A DNA stretch of 64,000 nt from JBBRHQ01 sp963781345 (GTDB taxonomy: Bacteria > Actinomycetota > Thermoleophilia > Solirubrobacterales > 70-9): NCBI GenBank assembly GCA_963781345.1, contig CAWAFQ010000014.1, positions 310,001 to 374,000 on the forward strand, read 5' to 3'. The notes under the pieces are model-generated. The model made no database searches, had not been told where the DNA came from, and was given only the letters and a program-made list of their open reading frames with translations. Shown in pieces: positions 1-8,893 of this stretch. The translations under genes were made by a program, and so were the position numbers. Position 1 is the first letter of the stretch, and each line of letters begins with the position of its first letter.

Positions 1-68
1 CTCGAGACGCTCTCGTGAGGGCTCCGGACCACGGTGCCGACAACCCATCGCCTGGCGCCCGCCGCGTT

Positions 69-98
69 TAGACTGTCGCGAGCGCAGACCGAGGGGAG
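69..98 (+). promoter_or_regulatory. Putative -10 box and ribosome binding site of ppk2
   Basis: TAGACT at 69-74 matches the TAnnnT hexamer seen before many genes of this window. GAGGGGAG at 91-98 lies just before the ATG at 102. Unlike the leaderless genes, this one would have a short leader with a Shine-Dalgarno sequence. Confidence 0.45.
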
Positions 99-101
99 CC
101 G

Positions 102-987
102 ATGCCGAAGAAATCGTCAAAAGCGGGGAAGAAGAAGGGGTCGAAGGAGGTTGCGGCCGTGGCGGCGGGATCTGACAACGGCGCCGGGGCGGACTCCGCG
201 GTCCGGCCGAAGAAGCTCTCACGCAGTGTCTTCGAGAAGGAGCTGCGCAGGCAACAGCGCGAGCTCGTGATCATGCAGGAGTACGTCAAGGCCAAGGGCC
301 TGAAGGTGGTGGTCATCTTCGAGGGCCGCGACGCCGCCGGCAAGGGCGGCGTGATCAAGCGGATCGCCGAGCGGACGAACCCGCGGGTCTGCCGCGTGGT
401 CGCGCTTCCGGCGCCGACCGAGCGCGAGAAGACCCAGTGGTACTTCCAGCGCTACGTCGCGCACCTGCCGGCCGCCGGGGAGATCGTCCTGTTCGACCGC
501 TCCTGGTACAACCGGGCGGGGGTGGAGCGGGTGATGGGGTTTTGCACCGAGAACGAGTATGAGGAGTTCATGCGCTCATGCCCGGAGTTCGAGCGGATGC
601 TTGTCCGCTCTGGAATCATCGCTGATCAAGTACTGGTTCTCGGTCTCCGACGAGGAGCAGGAGCGCCGCTTCCAGGCACGGGTACAGGATCCGATGCGCC
701 GCTGGAAGCTGAGCCCGATGGACCTCGAGTCACGCGCCCGCTGGGTCAAGTACTCGCGAGGCAAGGACGAGATGTTCCGCTACACCGACATCAAGCACTC
801 GCCCTGGTATGTCGTCGATGCCGACGACAAGCGGCGGGCACGGCTCAACTGCATCGCCCACCTGCTATCGATGATCGACTACGAGGACCTGACGCCGCCG
901 TCGCTGCAGCTGCCGCCGCGCGGAGACGAGGGCGCCTACGTCCGCCCGCCCCTCGACGAGCAGACATTCGTCCCGCAGGTCTACTGA
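102..987 (+). CDS. ppk2: Polyphosphate kinase 2 (PPK2), frameshifted
   Basis: PPK2-family enzyme that moves phosphate between polyphosphate and nucleotides in the cytoplasm. After a Lys-rich tail of about 40 residues the first frame carries the Walker A motif EGRDAAGKGG near residue 75 and the family signature LFDRSWYNRAGVERVMGF. The lid and C-terminal part (LIKYWFSVSDEEQ onward, ending FVPQVY) lie in the next frame. One extra base near 621 separates RSGII from LIKYW. The two parts together make about 294 residues, a normal PPK2 length, so an indel error or a very recent mutation is more likely than an old pseudogene. The ATG at 102 is preceded by GAGGGGAG. The upstream neighbour is outside the window. 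Downstream lies a small gene on the other strand, so the pair converges. Confidence 0.9.
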
Positions 988-1003
988 CCCACCACGCGGG
1001 TGG

Positions 1004-1171
1004 TCAGGCAGCCTCGTCGTTTGGCCCCGCCGTGAAGGCGCCGATGATCCAGAGAATCGGGAACAGGAATCCGAGTATGCCCAGCACGGTATGACCACGG
1101 CGAAACGTGGTCAGGCCAAGCCACACGAACATGATGATGTAGAGAACTGTGAGGGAGGCCCAGAGCAGCAT
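1004..1171 (-). CDS. Small two-helix membrane protein
   Basis: Predicted 55-residue protein with two hydrophobic stretches (MLLWASLTVLYIIMFVWLGL, then VLGILGFLFPILWIIGAF) separated by a short polar turn containing RRGH, and an acidic tail NDEAA. This fits a helical hairpin in the membrane. The start at 1171 is chosen because AAGGGA sits just upstream on the minus strand and because the longer reading frame upstream is Arg/Gly-rich without hydrophobic pattern. No function is assigned. The general look resembles short actinobacterial membrane proteins of unknown role. Confidence 0.6.
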   Translation of the reverse strand: MLLWASLTVLYIIMFVWLGLTTFRRGHTVLGILGFLFPILWIIGAFTAGPNDEAA

Positions 1172-1494
1172 TTCCCTTGTTTCCTTTCGTCTTGGCGGCC
1201 GTTGATCCGGTCCGGTTCGGGCGTTCAGCGCGCCGCCGTTTGTGCGCCCGACCCTACCTTGGCCTGCTCGACTCACGCCGCCAGGGGTGCCCGCACCACA
1301 GCGGCCGCCGAGGGTGGATGTGCACACCCGAAGCGCGAACGGGGTGGCGGCACCCTGGCAGGAGTCCGCTGCAGAAGCGATGATCCAGCCACGATGTCTT
1401 CTCTCGCGCACAGCGACCACCGGCCTCGGCGGCCCCGCAGCCTGGTGGCGCCGGGCGTTGCGGCGCCCCCCGTCCGAGTCCGTCGGGGGGCCTG
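1172..1494. other. Intergenic region with a start-proximal hairpin
   Basis: This 323-bp stretch separates two divergent genes, and I see no convincing coding sequence in it. Its clearest feature is a perfect 8-bp inverted repeat, GCCCCCCG (1465-1472) and CGGGGGGC (1484-1491), with an 11-nt loop. It ends three bases before the ATG of the next gene, so it would place a strong stem right at the initiation region. GGTGTGCACACC-like short palindromes also occur near 1315-1330. Confidence 0.5.
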
Positions 1495-3507
1495 ATGGGC
1501 GGGTCCGCCTCCCCGACCTATGGTGCCGAAGTTGAGTGGCAGCCGTCGCGGCCGCGGCTGCGACCCCTGCGGTTGCTGATCTCGTGGATCGTCGCCGCCG
1601 CCGCGGTGCTTGTCGCGGCGGCGCTCGTCCCCGGAGTGACCCTCGAGGCCACCGGCAGTGCTTTCTTTGTCGCCGCCGTGATCGCGGTCATCAACGCCTT
1701 CCTGCCGCCCGTGATCGCGGCCGTTCGTCTGCCGTTCACGCTTGTCTCCGGCTTCCTCTTGGTGCTGCTTGCCGACGCGGCCGCCCTGAAGCTCGCCGCC
1801 ACCGCCTTCCCGGATGAGATCCATGTCAACTCCATGGGCGACGCGCTGCTGGCGGCGCTGGTGATCGCCGCGGTCTCGATCGTGCTCCAGGTTGTGCTGG
1901 GGACCAACGACGACGACGAGTTCGAGGTGCGGGTGATCCAGCGCATAGCGCGTCGCCAGGGGCCCCTGGCCCGCACCGGCGTCCCCGGGATCCTCTTCCT
2001 CGAGATCGACGGACTTGCAGAGCCGGTGCTGCGACGGGCGATGCGCGACGGGAGCGCGCCGACGATGGCGCGCTGGTTGACCGAGAGCGGCTACCGGCTC
2101 ACGGAATGGGAGCCCGACCTCTCATCGCAGACCGGCGCCAGCCAGGCCGGGATCCTGCTCGGCTCAAACGAGGACATCCCCGCCTTCAGGTGGGTCGAGA
2201 AGGAGTCGGGCCGGCTGATCTCCTGCTCCGGGCCGGCCGATTGCGCCGAGATCGAGGGCCGGCTTGCCACGGGCGTCGGACTGCTCACCGACGGCGGCGC
2301 CAGCCGCGGCAACCTGCTCTCCGGCGAAGCAGAAGAGGTGATCCTCACCGTCAGCCGGATGGAGGCCGAGAAGAGTGCAAACCCCGGCTACCGCGCGTTC
2401 CTTGCCAACGGAACCAACGTCACCCGCTCACTCGTGCTCTTCGGCTGGGAGGTGATCCTGGAGATGCTGGCGGCCGGCCGGGCGAAGCGCCGAGGCGTCC
2501 TGCCGCGTGGGCACCGCGGCGGCATCTACCCGTTTCTGCGGGGCGCGGTCTGCGTCATCGTCCGCGACCTGATCGTCCACGGCGTCCTCACCGACATGAT
2601 GAAGGGCCGCCCCGCCGTCTACTCGACCTTCTCCGGCTACGACGAGGTGGCCCACCACTCCGGTCTCGAGCGAGCGGACACGATGGAGGCCCTGCGCAAG
2701 CTCGATCAGCAGTTGGGGCGCATCGAGCAGGCGCGCCGCTATGCGCCGCGCCCTTATGAGATCGTCGTTCTCTCAGACCACGGCCAGACGCAGGGCGCGA
2801 CCTTCAAGCAGCGAAACGGCTACGGCCTCGACGAGCTGGTGGAGCGCTCGCTGAGTGGGGGGAGCGTGGACGCCATCCTCGGCGGCGACGAGCAGGACGT
2901 GTTGGTCGGCCATGCCGTGAGCGAGGCGACGGGCCGAGGTGCCGAGAAGCACGCGAAGAACGATGTCTCCGATCGTCAGGTAGTCGTTCTCGGCTCCGGC
3001 AATCTCGGCCTCGTGTATCTGATGGAGGAGAAGCGCCGCCTGACCATGGAGGAGATCAGCGACCGGCATCCGCACCTGATCTCGACCCTGCGGGAGCACC
3101 CACATGTGGGCTGGCTTCTCGTTCGCTCCTCAGAGCACGGGCCCCTCGTGCTGGGGCCCGAGGGCACGCATTGCCTCTCCGACGGCAGGGTCGAGGGCGT
3201 CGATCCGCTCGCCGCTTTCTCGCCCTCCGCACCGGCTCACCTGCTGCGGACCGATGGCTTCGCGCACGTCGCCGACCTGATGGTCGGCAGCTTCTACGAC
3301 CCGGAGTTGGAGGAGGGCTGCGCCTTCGAGGAGCTGATCTGCTTCCACGGTGGGCTCGGTGGTCCGCAGACGCGCCCCTTCATCTTCCACCCCGCGGAGT
3401 TGGCGGCCCCCGCTGAGCCGATCGTCGGGGCGGCGGCCGTGCATCGGCTGCTGATGGGATGGCGGCGCTCCCTCGCGCAGGGCGCGCCGGAGAAGGCCCC
3501 CGACTGA
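1495..3507 (+). CDS. Holin-like membrane domain fused to alkaline-phosphatase-fold enzyme
   Basis: A 670-residue two-part protein. Residues about 20-145 form four hydrophobic helices resembling the actinobacterial holin_4/mycobacterial superfamily (WIVAAAAVLVAAALVPGV, AVINAFLPPVIAAV, LVSGFLLVLLADAAALKLAA). The rest looks like the alkaline-phosphatase/type I phosphodiesterase fold: a first metal-binding segment ILFLEIDGLAEP near residue 165, a Ser/Thr-rich nucleophile region (SSQTGASQAGILLG), and VVLSDHGQTQGATF near residue 425. The enzyme domain probably hydrolyses a phosphoester or sulphoester at the membrane; the substrate is not visible from sequence. The ATG at 1495 follows a strong hairpin. 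The stop lies 10 bp from the stop of the convergent antiporter gene. Confidence 0.75.
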   Translation: MGGSASPTYGAEVEWQPSRPRLRPLRLLISWIVAAAAVLVAAALVPGVTLEATGSAFFVAAVIAVINAFLPPVIAAVRLPFTLVSGFLLVLLADAAALKLAATAFPDEIHVNSMGDALLAALVIAAVSIVLQVVLGTNDDDEFEVRVIQRIARRQGPLARTGVPGILFLEIDGLAEPVLRRAMRDGSAPTMARWLTESGYRLTEWEPDLSSQTGASQAGILLGSNEDIPAFRWVEKESGRLISCSGPADCAEIEGRLATGVGLLTDGGASRGNLLSGEAEEVILTVSRMEAEKSANPGYRAFLANGTNVTRSLVLFGWEVILEMLAAGRAKRRGVLPRGHRGGIYPFLRGAVCVIVRDLIVHGVLTDMMKGRPAVYSTFSGYDEVAHHSGLERADTMEALRKLDQQLGRIEQARRYAPRPYEIVVLSDHGQTQGATFKQRNGYGLDELVERSLSGGSVDAILGGDEQDVLVGHAVSEATGRGAEKHAKNDVSDRQVVVLGSGNLGLVYLMEEKRRLTMEEISDRHPHLISTLREHPHVGWLLVRSSEHGPLVLGPEGTHCLSDGRVEGVDPLAAFSPSAPAHLLRTDGFAHVADLMVGSFYDPELEEGCAFEELICFHGGLGGPQTRPFIFHPAELAAPAEPIVGAAAVHRLLMGWRRSLAQGAPEKAPD

Positions 3508-3517
3508 GCGCCGCTGC

Positions 3518-4837
3518 TCAGGTGGCCCGGCTGCCGTGCGGCAGCGGGCCGCGCGCGCGGGTCACGTCGGTCGGAGCGCTCTCCATCGGTGGAGCCTTGT
3601 CGCGAGGGTGGCGCTGGAACCACTGCCCGTAGCGATCTGCGAGGGGAGACGCGGTGAGGCCGTGGGCGAAGACCGAGAGCCCGACGGTGAGGTAGATCGC
3701 GGTGACGATCAGCTGCTCGTGCGGTAGCTGGGACTCCTCGATCACGATCACCGCGAAGACGATCGAGGCCAGGCCGCGCGGTCCGAACCAGCCGAGAAAG
3801 CCGACGGTCGGCACCCGTGCGTGAGAGCCGAGCATCCCGATCGCAACCGGCAGCATCCGCACCACCGTCAGGCTGAGGACCGCGTAGAGGGCGAGCTGCC
3901 AGGTCAACTCGCCGAGCGCGGGCCCGAGGAGAATCGCGCCGAAGAAAATGAAGGTGATTCCGTCGAGGACGCCGCCGACCTCCTCCGTCAGCCGGTTGAC
4001 CTCCTCGGGATCGCGCCTGATGACCGCATGGAAGACCATGCCCGCGACGAAGGCAGCGATGAAGCCGGATCCGCCGAGCGCTGCGGCGACGCCATAGGCG
4101 AGAGCGGCGCCCGCTGCAGGAATCACCTGTCGCCAGGTCCCCTGGATCAGGTCCCTGCGGCCGGCGTAGACGATGGTCACCCCGATCAGAAGGCCGGCGG
4201 CGACTCCGCCGACCACGCCGTAGCCGATCTCCTCGACCAGCAGCGTCAGCGCGCTGCGACCCTCGGAGATGTGGGATTCGACATCGGCGGCGGCGACGGC
4301 TGCGAACAGCAGAGGCACGCAGATGCCGTCGTTCAGCCCGCTCTCGACGTTCAATCCCTGACGGATCCGGCCGGGGACCCGCGGCTCCGTCACCACCGCC
4401 TGGCCCAGGGCCGCATCCGTGGGCGCCAGGATAATCCCGAGAATTACGGCCTCCCAGACGGCCAGCCTGCCGAAGATCACTCCGGCCGCAGCGGCGCCGA
4501 GCCCGATCGTCAGCGGCAGGCCGATCCCGAGCAGGCGCAGCGGAACGGACCTCTCGCGCCGCAGCTTGCCGAAGTCGATTCGCGAAGCGTCGGAGAACAG
4601 CACCAGCGCCAGGGTCGCCTCGGCCAGTGCCCGCACGGTTGAGCTGGTGCTCGAGATATCGATCTCGTCGATGAACCTGGGGCCGACCAGGAGACCGATG
4701 GCTACGAACAGGATCGCCGGTGTGATCGGCGTCCCGGCAATCCGCTTGGAGACTGTGGCGACGCCGATCAGCGCCAGCGCCACGATCGCAAGAGCCCAGT
4801 GCATCTGGGCCACATCTATCACGTGGGGCCGAGCCAT
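3518..4837 (-). CDS. CPA1-family sodium/proton antiporter
   Basis: About 439-residue integral membrane protein with around a dozen hydrophobic segments. Family motifs include ILAPTDAALGQAVV followed by GLNVESGLNDGICVP, the paired helices that carry the ion-binding acidic residues in NhaP-type exchangers, and FFGPRGLASIVFAVIV near the C-terminus. It should exchange monovalent cations for protons across the membrane. The open frame extends to 4903, but the residues before MARPHVIDV look random, so the ATG at 4837 is preferred; 4849 and MHWALAIV at about 4804 are alternatives. No strong ribosome binding site is visible. It converges with the preceding gene and diverges from the lipid kinase gene. 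Confidence 0.85.
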   Translation of the reverse strand: MARPHVIDVAQMHWALAIVALALIGVATVSKRIAGTPITPAILFVAIGLLVGPRFIDEIDISSTSSTVRALAEATLALVLFSDASRIDFGKLRRERSVPLRLLGIGLPLTIGLGAAAAGVIFGRLAVWEAVILGIILAPTDAALGQAVVTEPRVPGRIRQGLNVESGLNDGICVPLLFAAVAAADVESHISEGRSALTLLVEEIGYGVVGGVAAGLLIGVTIVYAGRRDLIQGTWRQVIPAAGAALAYGVAAALGGSGFIAAFVAGMVFHAVIRRDPEEVNRLTEEVGGVLDGITFIFFGAILLGPALGELTWQLALYAVLSLTVVRMLPVAIGMLGSHARVPTVGFLGWFGPRGLASIVFAVIVIEESQLPHEQLIVTAIYLTVGLSVFAHGLTASPLADRYGQWFQRHPRDKAPPMESAPTDVTRARGPLPHGSRAT

Positions 4838-4944
4838 ATGACCTGGCATAGGATCTGGCCGGTGAACTTGGCCGAAATGCCCGACAGCCGCCCTCCGGGC
4901 CACCGGCTGCGTGAGGCGAGCCGCCGCGCGCAGGGGGTTCGGCC

Positions 4945-6255
4945 GTGAACCGACGGTTCGCGGCGATCGCGGCTCTGCTGCTGCCGCCGCTGATGCTGAT
5001 CCTGGCGCTCGTCGTCTTGGCTCAGGACCCTTCCCTGGCCCTGCTCGTGCTCGCGGGGCTCCTGATTGCGGTCGGGGCCGCCTGGTACGGCCTTCTACGC
5101 AGGGGGACTGCCCGGGTCCTCGGTTTCGGGGTTGCGTTTCTCGCGATCGTGGCGACAGTGATCGCGCTGGTCAGCAAAGGCGACCACATCGGCGCGACGC
5201 TCGTGATCGTGGCTGGGCTGGCTCTCGCGATTGTCGCGGCAAAGGCCGCCTTCTCCCACCACGCGCGGCTGCCCGGGGCGCCGGTGCCGCAGCGCGCCGT
5301 CCTCTTCTACAACCCGAAGTCGGGCGGCGGCAAGGCCGAGAAGTTCCACCTCGCCAAGGAGGCGCGCAAGCGCGGCATCGAGCCGATCGAGCTACAGCTC
5401 GGCACCGACCTTGAGCAGCTCGTGCGTGGCGCGGTCGCCGATGGAGCCGATGCGCTGGCGATGGCCGGCGGCGACGGCTCACAGGCGGTCGTGGCGATGG
5501 TTGCAGCCGAGCTTGGCCTCCCCTACGCCTGCATCCCGGCGGGGACGCGCAACCACTTCGCCCTCGACCTCGGCGTCGACCGCAACGACGTCGTCGGCGC
5601 CCTCGACGCCTTCGTCGACGGCGGCGAGCGCCGGGTTGACCTCGCCGAGGTCAACGGCCAGGTCTTCGTCAACAACGTCTCGCTCGGCCTCTACGCCGAG
5701 GCGGTCCAGCGCGAGGGCTACCGCGAGGCGAAGATCCGCACCATCCTCGACACGCTGCCGGAGGTCCTCGGGCCCGAGGGCGAGGGTCTCGACCTGCGCT
5801 GGAAGGGGCCGGACGGCGACGAGCATTCCTCCGGCGCGGCGATCCTCGTCTCCAACAACCGCTACCGCCTCGGACGCGCGGTCGGCTCGGGAACGCGCCC
5901 GAAGATCGACGCCGGGATGCTCGGAATCACCGTCGCCTCTGCACCGGGCGAGCAGGGGGAGCGAGGGGGAGCCCCGCGGCTACCGTGGCGCGAGTGGTCG
6001 ACGCCCGAGTTCGAGGTCGACGCCGAGGGAGCGATCGCCGCCGGCATCGACGGCGAGGCGATGACCCTCGAGGCACCGTTGCGCTTCCTGATCAGGCCGG
6101 GGGTGCTGCGGGTGCGGATCGCCCCCGCGCACCCGGGTGCCTCCCCGTCGGCCCTGATTCCCGAGGGCCTATGGGCGGGCGTCTGCGCGCTGGCGCGGAT
6201 CGCCGCCGGCAGGGAGTCGAACGACTTGCCAAATCCACGGACAAAGGAGATCTGA
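4945..6255 (+). CDS. Diacylglycerol kinase-family lipid kinase with membrane anchor
   Basis: 436-residue protein. The first 105 residues contain four hydrophobic helices (AALLLPPLMLILALVVLA, LLVLAGLLIAVGAAWYGL, VAFLAIVATVIALV, TLVIVAGLALAIVA). The DAGK catalytic domain follows, with FYNPKSGGGKAEKF near residue 120 and the nucleotide-binding GGDGSQAV near residue 174 (GGDGT in most relatives), then IPAGTRNHFALDL. It likely phosphorylates diacylglycerol or a related lipid at the inner face of the membrane. The start is GTG at 4945, after a G-rich stretch. Its stop overlaps the next start (TGATG at 6253-6257), so the two genes are probably translationally coupled. Confidence 0.85.
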   Translation: MNRRFAAIAALLLPPLMLILALVVLAQDPSLALLVLAGLLIAVGAAWYGLLRRGTARVLGFGVAFLAIVATVIALVSKGDHIGATLVIVAGLALAIVAAKAAFSHHARLPGAPVPQRAVLFYNPKSGGGKAEKFHLAKEARKRGIEPIELQLGTDLEQLVRGAVADGADALAMAGGDGSQAVVAMVAAELGLPYACIPAGTRNHFALDLGVDRNDVVGALDAFVDGGERRVDLAEVNGQVFVNNVSLGLYAEAVQREGYREAKIRTILDTLPEVLGPEGEGLDLRWKGPDGDEHSSGAAILVSNNRYRLGRAVGSGTRPKIDAGMLGITVASAPGEQGERGGAPRLPWREWSTPEFEVDAEGAIAAGIDGEAMTLEAPLRFLIRPGVLRVRIAPAHPGASPSALIPEGLWAGVCALARIAAGRESNDLPNPRTKEI

Positions 6256-6473
6256 TGGACATATTCGAGATAGAGACGAAGGAGACCCTGAAGCGCGAGG
6301 AGGTCGCGGAGCGTCTTCGCACCCTCGCCGACATGCTCGCCCGCAACAACGACATCGAGTTCGAGCGGGGCGGGATGAAGATCAACGTCCACGTCCCGGA
6401 CGAGGTCCAGCTCAAGGTCGAACTCGAGATCGAGACCGACGAGCGTGAGCTCGAGATCGAGCTGAAGTGGTGA
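6255..6473 (+). CDS. Amphi-Trp domain protein
   Basis: 72-residue acidic protein matching the amphi-Trp domain pattern: an N-terminal segment FEIETKETLKREEVAERLR, an amphipathic helix region, a Gly-Gly turn, a beta-rich acidic half and the terminal Trp (ELKW). AAAGGAGA at 6243-6250 gives a ribosome binding site before the ATG at 6255, which overlaps the stop of the lipid kinase gene by one base. The domain's biochemical role is unknown to me. The coupling to a lipid kinase suggests co-expression only. Confidence 0.75.
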   Translation: MDIFEIETKETLKREEVAERLRTLADMLARNNDIEFERGGMKINVHVPDEVQLKVELEIETDERELEIELKW

Positions 6474-6498
6474 CCGCGCCCGAGGGCCCGTCGATCCC

Positions 6499-7302
6499 TT
6501 AGCCGGCGAGGAAGGCAAGCACCTCGGCGATCGAGCGCTCGCGGGCCTCGTCGAAGACGAAGTGCCCGGCGCCCTCGATCGCGACCAGCTTCGCCCCGGG
6601 GATCTCGCGCTGGAAGCGGTGGGCTCCCGCGATTGGCGCGAACCGGTCATCCGCGCCCCACAGCAGCAGCGTCGGCACCCCGAGCGCGCCCAGCTTGCCC
6701 TGCCACGGGGCCAGCTTGGCGAAGTCCATCGAGCGGTAGAAGTCGAGTGTGGCGCGCTGGCCGCGGCCGTCCTCGAAGGGTTTCCAGTAGGCGCCCAGGT
6801 CATCTTCGCCGAAGGCGTCTCCGAGCAGGGCGGCGAAGCCGTCGCGATCGAGCGCCCCGACGATCGCCTCGCCCCCCTCGCCACGGATCGCCTCGGCCAT
6901 CCCGTGCCACTTGCCGTCGCTGAAGAAACCGGTGTTGCTGAGGACCAGCGAGGCGACCCGGCCGGGGTGCTCGCAGGCCCAGGCGAGCCCGATGAACCCT
7001 CCCCAGTCGTGGACGACCAGTGCCACCCGGTGCAGGCCACGTTGCTCCATGAACTCCGTGAAGGCCTCCAGGGTCGCCTCGAAGGTGGCCGGCCCGTCCC
7101 CTTCCGAGTCACCGAGGCCGTAGAGGTCGGGGGCGATGCTGTCTCGGCCCGCGGCCGCCAGCCCCTCCATCAGCGGCTCCCACATCCGCGAGCTCTCGGG
7201 AAAGCCGTGGAGGAGGACCGCCGGGTCGCCCGAGACGGAGCCCTCGGCGGCGGCCTCGCGATGGGCGAGTCCCGGTCCGGTTCGCAGCTCGACGGCGCCC
7301 AC
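6499..7302 (-). CDS. Alpha/beta hydrolase, epoxide hydrolase/haloalkane dehalogenase type
   Basis: 267-residue cytoplasmic hydrolase. Visible elements are the oxyanion-hole segment LLHGFPESSRMW near residue 30, the nucleophile elbow VVHDWGGFIGLAWA near residue 98, where the nucleophile is Asp rather than Ser, and the C-terminal catalytic His in IEGAGHFVFDEAR. Asp nucleophiles are typical of epoxide hydrolases and haloalkane dehalogenases, so hydrolysis through a covalent alkyl-enzyme ester is the best guess; the substrate is unknown. The start is GTG at 7302, with TAGGCT six bases upstream on the minus strand, implying a leaderless mRNA. It follows the flavin oxidase gene on the same strand by 23 bp but has its own promoter. 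Confidence 0.85.
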   Translation of the reverse strand: MGAVELRTGPGLAHREAAAEGSVSGDPAVLLHGFPESSRMWEPLMEGLAAAGRDSIAPDLYGLGDSEGDGPATFEATLEAFTEFMEQRGLHRVALVVHDWGGFIGLAWACEHPGRVASLVLSNTGFFSDGKWHGMAEAIRGEGGEAIVGALDRDGFAALLGDAFGEDDLGAYWKPFEDGRGQRATLDFYRSMDFAKLAPWQGKLGALGVPTLLLWGADDRFAPIAGAHRFQREIPGAKLVAIEGAGHFVFDEARERSIAEVLAFLAG

Positions 7303-7308
7303 GGCCGA

Positions 7309-7314
7309 AGCCTA
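7309..7314 (-). promoter_or_regulatory. Leaderless -10 box (TAGGCT) of the alpha/beta hydrolase
   Basis: TAGGCT on the minus strand, six bases before the GTG at 7302. It supports that start and a transcript beginning at or within a few bases of the start codon. Confidence 0.55.
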
Positions 7315-7325
7315 GAGCGCCGGGC

Positions 7326-8789
7326 CTAACCCTTGGCGGCGTCGATCCGCCGCGCCGCCCGCAGCCCGCTGCGCAGCGCCCCCTCCATGTAGCCCGAGAG
7401 GGTCGCGGTGTGCTCGCCGGCGAGGTGGATCCTCTCGTGGGCTGGGCGCCGCAGGGCAGTCCAGTAGTCGCTCACCTGGCCCGGCGCGAAGGCGGAGTAG
7501 GCACCGCCGTTTAGCCCCGAGTTCGACCAGGCGATCGATGTCGCCGGGCCGAGCAGGGCCCTCGAGTCGGGGTAGATGCGCTCGACCTGATCGGCGGCAG
7601 CGGCAATCCGGGCGCGCTTGCCGACCCTGGCCTCTGCGAGGCCGTCGTGGCCCGAGGCATAGGCCATCAGCACCCCGCGCCGCCCGCGCTGGCGATCGGT
7701 CGCCTCCCACGTCGTCCCCAGCGTCAGGTCGGTGTAGGTGTCGCCGCTCCAGCCCTTCCGGTGCCAGAAGCGGCGCCGGTACTGCAGCGGCGTCTTCGTG
7801 ATCGGGCCGTACTGGAGACGCCGGATCGCCGAATCGAGGACGTCGGGGAGGGCCGGCGTGAAGCGGACCCCCCTGAGGCCGGGGAGCGGGGCGGCGAGGA
7901 CGACGTGGTCGGCGGAGATCTCCTCGCCTCCGGCCCGGACCCGGACCCCGCCGGCGGTCACCGTGACCGCGCTCACCCGGGCGCCGAGGTGCGGCCTGCG
8001 CTCGAGCCGGGCGGCGAAGCCGAGGGCGAGGCGATCGTTTCCGCCCTGGATCCTGAATGCCTCCACGCCGCTGTCGGGGGTGTTCCAGGTGACCTTGGTC
8101 TCGTGCAGCAGGAAGAGCAGCGAGAGCTTCTCGGGCTCGATCGCGTAGTCGTCGCGAAGCTCGCGGTCGAGGACCTCCCGGGCCCGGCCACGGATGCCGA
8201 GGCTGTCGATGAAGTCGGCGACGCTTCGCCGGTCGTGGCGCGCCCCGGCCGCGGCCGGGTCCGCCGGGTCGAGCCCCCGTGCGAGCCGCCAGGCGCGCTC
8301 GTAGAAGCGGTCGATCTCGCGCCGCACCCCCGGCCCGGCATATGAGTCGAAGTTGCGGAAGTGGCCGCGGACATAGGCGACGTCGTCGTAGCGCCCCCCG
8401 CTGCCACGGACGTCGTCGAGCCGCAGCCCGAAGCGGCGAGCGAAGCGCCGCATCTGCCGGTGGGTGGTGTCGATGAACTCGCCACCGGCCTCGGCGGTCT
8501 GCCCGCCGTCGAAGGATCGCAGCGTGTGGCAGCGCCCGCCGATCCGGCGGCGAGCCTCGAGCACCGTCACCTCCCAGCCTCGGCGCTCCAGATCCCATGC
8601 AGCGGCCAGGCCCGCCAGGCCCGCGCCGACGACCACGACCCGTCCGCGGTAGGGGGTCTTGGCCGAGAGCTTCTTGTCGAGGCCGAGGTAGAGGCTCCCG
8701 GCCGCGACCGCGCCGACGACGATCAGCTCGCGCCGGCTGACGCGGGCGGGTTCGGCTGTCTCGCTCCCGACGACGCCCTGCTCGTCCAC
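7326..8789 (-). CDS. Flavin-containing amine oxidase family protein
   Basis: 487-residue FAD enzyme. A twin-Arg/hydrophobic stretch (SRRELIVVGAVAAGSLYLGL, residues 19-38) resembles a Tat-type signal or membrane anchor. The Rossmann motif VVVVGAGLAGLAAAWDLE follows near residue 50, with VLEARRRIGGR as the FAD-binding extension. The C-terminal FAD segment is LAGEHTATLSGYMEGALRSG. It probably oxidises an amine or related substrate with oxygen; the substrate cannot be read from the sequence. The start is GTG at 8789, preceded at seven bases by TATCCT. The gene lies upstream of the hydrolase gene, so the two might be linked in function, but each has its own -10 box. Confidence 0.85.
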   Translation of the reverse strand: MDEQGVVGSETAEPARVSRRELIVVGAVAAGSLYLGLDKKLSAKTPYRGRVVVVGAGLAGLAAAWDLERRGWEVTVLEARRRIGGRCHTLRSFDGGQTAEAGGEFIDTTHRQMRRFARRFGLRLDDVRGSGGRYDDVAYVRGHFRNFDSYAGPGVRREIDRFYERAWRLARGLDPADPAAAGARHDRRSVADFIDSLGIRGRAREVLDRELRDDYAIEPEKLSLLFLLHETKVTWNTPDSGVEAFRIQGGNDRLALGFAARLERRPHLGARVSAVTVTAGGVRVRAGGEEISADHVVLAAPLPGLRGVRFTPALPDVLDSAIRRLQYGPITKTPLQYRRRFWHRKGWSGDTYTDLTLGTTWEATDRQRGRRGVLMAYASGHDGLAEARVGKRARIAAAADQVERIYPDSRALLGPATSIAWSNSGLNGGAYSAFAPGQVSDYWTALRRPAHERIHLAGEHTATLSGYMEGALRSGLRAARRIDAAKG

Positions 8790-8796
8790 GAGCCTG

Positions 8797-8802
8797 AGGA
8801 TA
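8797..8802 (-). promoter_or_regulatory. Leaderless -10 box (TATCCT) of the flavin oxidase
   Basis: TATCCT on the minus strand, seven bases before the GTG at 8789. It supports that start codon. Confidence 0.5.
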
Positions 8803-8893
8803 CCCGCAGGGCGGATGGCTCCCGTCGCTCGGTGTGGCCATCGGAATGACGCCTTTCGGGGGCGACCGACTCGGAGCTCCCCCCGGTTTCGCC

